DNA of 16,979 nt from an uncultured Oxalobacteraceae bacterium (GTDB lineage: Bacteria > Pseudomonadota > Gammaproteobacteria > Burkholderiales > Burkholderiaceae). The stretch covers positions 1-16,979 of the forward strand of contig CAMLFK010000094.1 of the NCBI GenBank assembly GCA_946479255.1, written 5' to 3'. A program made the position numbers and the translations under genes. The notes below the pieces were generated by a model that ran no database searches, was not told where the DNA came from, and worked only from the letters and a program-made list of their open reading frames with translations. Below are positions 14,411 to 16,979 of this stretch, piece by piece (positions within the stretch are counted from its first letter, which is position 1; the number at the start of each line of letters is the position of its first letter).

Positions 14411-15223
14411 CTAAAGCGCGTCAAGCAAGGCCGGCGCCTCGCGCACGAAAGCCGCCCTGACCCGCAGCCCGGCGGGCGGGTCTTGCTCGTTCGCTTGCTC
14501 TTTCTCGTCCTGGACCAGGCGCGCGAACACGATCGCGCGCGCTCCCTTGGTGGCCCAGCCGACGAACCAGCCGTAGCCGTGGTCATAGTCGCTGCTGCCA
14601 TTGGCCAGCTTGGGAAAGCCTGTGCCGGTCTTGCCGTGCAGTTCCCAGCCGTTCGGCAAAGTCTCGATCTTCGTCAGGCGCGCGGTCATATCGTACGCAT
14701 GCGCGGAGACGGGCAGCTGGCGCTTCACCAGACGCCTGAGGAAAGCCACCTGCTCAAGCGGCGATATCTTCAGCGACGAGCCGATCCACGAGTTGGTCAG
14801 GCCGTTGTCCTTGCCGGCGTCGCCACGCACGTCACGGTTGCCGAACTCGAAACGGTCGACATACCGCTGGAACTTCGCCGCGCCAAGTTTGCTGGTCACG
14901 TACTGCGAATACCAGACTACCGACAGCTTCATCCAGGCGGCCGGGTCAATCGGCGCGCGCCAGGCCGGATTCCAGTCCACATAGCCTTCCTTGAACGGCA
15001 GCGTGGGCGCATGCTCGTCCTGCAGGATGCCGCTGTCGTAGCCCATCAGGCTGATGGCGATCTTGAAGGTGGAGCCGGAGGTGACGCGCTCGCCGCAGCG
15101 GCCTTCCTGTTTCAGCAGCCTGCCGCTGGCGGCGTCGGCCAGCACTGTGCAGCGCAGCGCAGCCTGGGCGGCGGCGGGCTCGATGGAATGGAGCGCGAGC
15201 AGCAGCGCCAGCACATACTTCAA
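14411..15223 (-). CDS. Class D (OXA-type) beta-lactamase
   Basis: This is a 270-residue protein with a signal peptide ([20 protein letters not shown]). All class D motifs are present: STFK (51-54; Ser51 nucleophile, Lys54 to be carboxylated), SVV (101-103), FGN (127-129, where many OXA enzymes have YGN), Trp146 in [15 protein letters not shown], which contacts the carboxylated lysine, and KTG (198-200). FGN is shared with the OXA-23 and OXA-40 groups, where the Phe is linked to reduced chloride inhibition. It should act in the periplasm and hydrolyse beta-lactams; the spectrum cannot be predicted. The start is TTG 15223, overlapping the pth stop as TTGA, with no clear ribosome site, so translation is probably coupled to pth. 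GTG 15214 is the only nearby alternative. No mobile element touches the gene, which suggests a resident chromosomal enzyme. Confidence 0.93.
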   Translation of the reverse strand: MKYVLALLLALHSIEPAAAQAALRCTVLADAASGRLLKQEGRCGERVTSGSTFKIAISLMGYDSGILQDEHAPTLPFKEGYVDWNPAWRAPIDPAAWMKLSVVWYSQYVTSKLGAAKFQRYVDRFEFGNRDVRGDAGKDNGLTNSWIGSSLKISPLEQVAFLRRLVKRQLPVSAHAYDMTARLTKIETLPNGWELHGKTGTGFPKLANGSSDYDHGYGWFVGWATKGARAIVFARLVQDEKEQANEQDPPAGLRVRAAFVREAPALLDAL

Positions 15224-15804
15224 GGCGTATGCAACTGCATGGTGGCGATATCGAACTTGCCTTCGACCGTCAGCGGCAGCACCCGCAGGCTCTTGTCGAT
15301 CGATTCCTCGATCAGCTGCTGCTCTTCCTTGCGCGGACGGTGCAGCACGAAGTCGGCCACCGGCTGCAAGGAACCGACCGTGCGCGGATGGCCGATGCCC
15401 AGGCGCAGGCGCCAGTAATCCTGGGTGCCGAGCGCCGAGGTGATGTCTTTTAAGCCGTTATGGCCGCCCGAGGAGCCGCCCTTTTTCAGCTTGGCCACGC
15501 CGGGTGCGATATCGAGTTCGTCATGCACCACCAGCACTTCATCCGGATTGATTTTATAGAAGCGCGCCAGCGCGCCGACCGACTGGCCGGAACGGTTCAT
15601 ATAGGTCTGCGGCTCCAGCAGCCAGACTTCCTGGCCGGCAAAGGAGGTCTTGGCGACCAGTGCGTTAAAGCGCGACTCGCGCTGCAGGCGGCAGCCGGGC
15701 AGGCTGTTGGCAAGGTTGTCAACCAGCCAGAAACCGGCGTTGTGACGGGTCAGCTCGTATTCAGGACCGGGATTGCCGAGGCCGACGATCAGGCGAATGG
15801 GCAT
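15220..15804 (-). CDS. pth: Peptidyl-tRNA hydrolase
   Basis: The 194-residue length matches the family. The N-terminus [20 protein letters not shown] and the following HNAGFWLVD are diagnostic. The catalytic and substrate residues are in place: Asn11, His21, Asn70 in TYMNRSG, Asp95 in VVHDELD and Asn116 in GGHNGLKD. It releases amino acids and peptides from tRNA after premature drop-off, in the cytoplasm, and is essential in most bacteria. rplY lies upstream on the same strand, as is usual in betaproteobacteria, but an unknown membrane-protein gene has come between them. The last codons overlap the start of the beta-lactamase gene. Confidence 0.98.
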   Translation of the reverse strand: MPIRLIVGLGNPGPEYELTRHNAGFWLVDNLANSLPGCRLQRESRFNALVAKTSFAGQEVWLLEPQTYMNRSGQSVGALARFYKINPDEVLVVHDELDIAPGVAKLKKGGSSGGHNGLKDITSALGTQDYWRLRLGIGHPRTVGSLQPVADFVLHRPRKEEQQLIEESIDKSLRVLPLTVEGKFDIATMQLHTP

Positions 15805-15868
15805 ATGCGAAATAGATAAGATTGTGAAATTGATGCGTAGTATATACGGCAGATGGGCAGCGATCCGG

Positions 15869-16426
15869 CTAGCTGCGCTCGCGCGCGATCAGGTAACGTA
15901 CCAACGCCGGAAAGACACACAGCATATAGACGAGCACCAGAGAAGCCAAAGTGAGCCAAAAGTTACTCATTCCCCTCATCAGCCAGTAAAGATTAGCGCC
16001 GGCCACCGTGGCGGTGATGGTTGCACCTGCTTTGGCGCAGGCAGCATCCATCAGCGCCAGCATGCAGCTGACACCGGTGGGCGTGTTGAGCCACTGGTCC
16101 TGCCGAAAATTTGCAGGATAGTCATCGAACGGCACCGGCTTGAGAACAGCCTGTCGCACTTCAGGCCGTCGGTCGTTGGGCGTGCCCGCGGCAAGCAATG
16201 CCGCCAGCAAGCCGATACTCATCGAGAGAACGACAATCGGCAACGATACCTTCATGTTCAGCGCCTCTTCAATGGCCTTCGCGTTAAAGTGATAGGCGAA
16301 ATCGAGCGCGTGACGGCGGCCGGCTGACCAATCGGCTAGCAGGCAGAGCAAAGTGGTCGACAGAATCGCCACAAGGCTCACGATCAGCTGCATGTTCGAA
16401 GGACGGAACACAGTCGATAATTTCAT
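15869..16426 (-). CDS. Hypothetical integral membrane protein
   Basis: The protein has 185 residues from ATG 16426, with GAGAAG just upstream. It has probable membrane segments at about 12-33 ([20 protein letters not shown]), 60-80 ([20 protein letters not shown]) and 157-177 ([19 protein letters not shown]). A weaker hydrophobic region, rich in Ala/Thr and with two cysteines, spans about 115-148. Between the second and third lies a hydrophilic loop ([20 protein letters not shown]) of unknown role. I recognise no family. It sits between rplY and pth on the same strand but is cut off from rplY by a terminator, so it is probably transcribed on its own. The predicted orientation and partners are unknown. 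Confidence 0.7.
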   Translation of the reverse strand: MKLSTVFRPSNMQLIVSLVAILSTTLLCLLADWSAGRRHALDFAYHFNAKAIEEALNMKVSLPIVVLSMSIGLLAALLAAGTPNDRRPEVRQAVLKPVPFDDYPANFRQDQWLNTPTGVSCMLALMDAACAKAGATITATVAGANLYWLMRGMSNFWLTLASLVLVYMLCVFPALVRYLIARERS

Positions 16427-16464
16427 GGCTTCTCACTCAGATCTTTGCGGGCATAGCGACGTTA

Positions 16465-16497
16465 AAAAACCCGCCGGGTTGCCCCAGGCGGGTTTTT
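16465..16497 (-). terminator. Intrinsic terminator after rplY
   Basis: AAAAACCCGCC (16465-16475) pairs perfectly with GGCGGGTTTTT (16487-16497) around an 11-base loop, with A/T runs on both flanks, so it can work in both directions. On the minus strand it follows the rplY stop by about 40 bases. Confidence 0.88.
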
Positions 16498-16539
16498 CGA
16501 AAGCAGCGGCCGGAACGCGAGTTCCGGCGGCGGCACTAT

Positions 16540-16979
16540 TTACTTCTTGCCTTTTTTGGCTGGTGCTGCTGGAGCGGCTTCTGCCGATGCTTCAGCCGAA
16601 ACCTGGCCAGCTGGCACAGCGGCGGTAGCAACAGTCTTGTTGGTACCGTGGGTGATTGCGGTCACGCCGGCTGGCAGGGACAGGTCGTTCACGTGGATCG
16701 AGTGGCCGACGTCGATGTTCGACAGGTCAACGGTGATGAACTCTGGCAGGTCGGCCGGGTTGCACGATACTTCCAGTTCCTGCAGCACGTGCGATACGGT
16801 CGCGCCATGCAGCTTGACTGCTGGCGACACGTCGGCGTTCACGAAGTGCAGGGCGATCTTCTTGTGCACTTTGCTGTTGGCGTCGACGCGCTGGAAGTCA
16901 GCGTGCAGGACCAGTTGTTTGTAAGCGTGCATCTGGAAGTCGCGCAGCAGGACTTGCTGGCTCTTGCCGTCGATTTCCA
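16540..16979 (-). CDS. rplY: 50S ribosomal protein L25 / general stress protein Ctc (partial, N-terminus off window)
   Basis: About 146 C-terminal residues are present. The visible start, [20 protein letters not shown], is the end of the L25 domain that binds 5S rRNA. It continues [12 protein letters not shown] into the TL5/Ctc beta domain ([40 protein letters not shown]). The tail is Ala-rich and ends [12 protein letters not shown], the low-complexity basic end common in betaproteobacterial Ctc. The protein belongs to the long (Ctc) form, not the short E. coli L25. A methionine codon at 16932 lies within the conserved domain and is not the start. Confidence 0.95.
   Translation of the reverse strand, partial: EIDGKSQQVLLRDFQMHAYKQLVLHADFQRVDANSKVHKKIALHFVNADVSPAVKLHGATVSHVLQELEVSCNPADLPEFITVDLSNIDVGHSIHVNDLSLPAGVTAITHGTNKTVATAAVPAGQVSAEASAEAAPAAPAKKGKK

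Noticed and set aside
14406..14419. GCGCT-ctaa-AGCGC mini-hairpin across the beta-lactamase stop codon
   Set aside because: Only a 5-bp stem with no T run; likely chance in GC-rich DNA.
1..16979. CRISPR arrays, tRNA and rRNA genes, riboswitches
   Set aside because: Looked for by eye on both strands; no regular spacer-repeat pattern, cloverleaf with a T-loop sequence or conserved RNA core was seen.

Overview
The window looks like chromosomal DNA of a high-GC betaproteobacterium, most likely Oxalobacteraceae (Massilia/Duganella/Janthinobacterium group). I base this on the GC-rich codon use, the rplY-pth-ychF neighbourhood, DUF484/GGDEF and STY0301-like proteins, and class D and B3 beta-lactamase sequences of the kind known from that family. 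The assignment is inference; no rRNA or tRNA gene is present.

Left part (1-5010): everything is read on the minus strand. A diguanylate cyclase is cut by the window edge (1-671), followed by a MOSC-domain protein (784-1635). Next is a compact three-gene ABC export operon (4760 to 1745: lipoprotein membrane-fusion protein, ATPase, permease) whose genes are joined by two GTGA overlaps. Just upstream of the operon lies the C-terminal relic of a subclass B3 metallo-beta-lactamase (4794-5009).

Middle part (5010-10980): this is accessory and scarred DNA. It holds an orphan strong hairpin terminator, a 13-bp perfect inverted repeat, and a chimeric ORF in which the start of an IS4-type transposase is fused in frame to a STY0301-like protein. 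Then come a transmembrane AraC-family regulator and a secreted GH42 beta-galactosidase. Upstream of the GH42 gene are two 14-bp direct repeats exactly 21 bp apart, the geometry expected for an AraC-type dimer. On the right lie the middle and C-terminal pieces of an IS4 transposase on the opposite strand, and the N-terminal relic of a tyrosine-recombinase-like integrase broken by an in-frame amber codon. The regulator, the enzyme and the repeats form the most coherent functional unit here: a membrane one-component sensor that may switch on an exported galactosidase.

Right part (10990-16979): this is mostly core genome. In order it carries ychF, two plus-strand lipoproteins, a small secreted protein, a DUF4287 protein, an intact class D (OXA-type) beta-lactamase that overlaps the end of pth by TTGA, pth itself, an unknown membrane protein, and the 3' part of rplY with its terminator. 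The usual rplY-pth-ychF order is preserved, but the genes are separated by inserted accessory genes.

I found no CRISPR array, tRNA, rRNA or riboswitch. Nothing here is clearly a new defence or mobile system. The best leads are the GH42/TM-AraC module, the two beta-lactamase signals, and the broken IS/integrase region.
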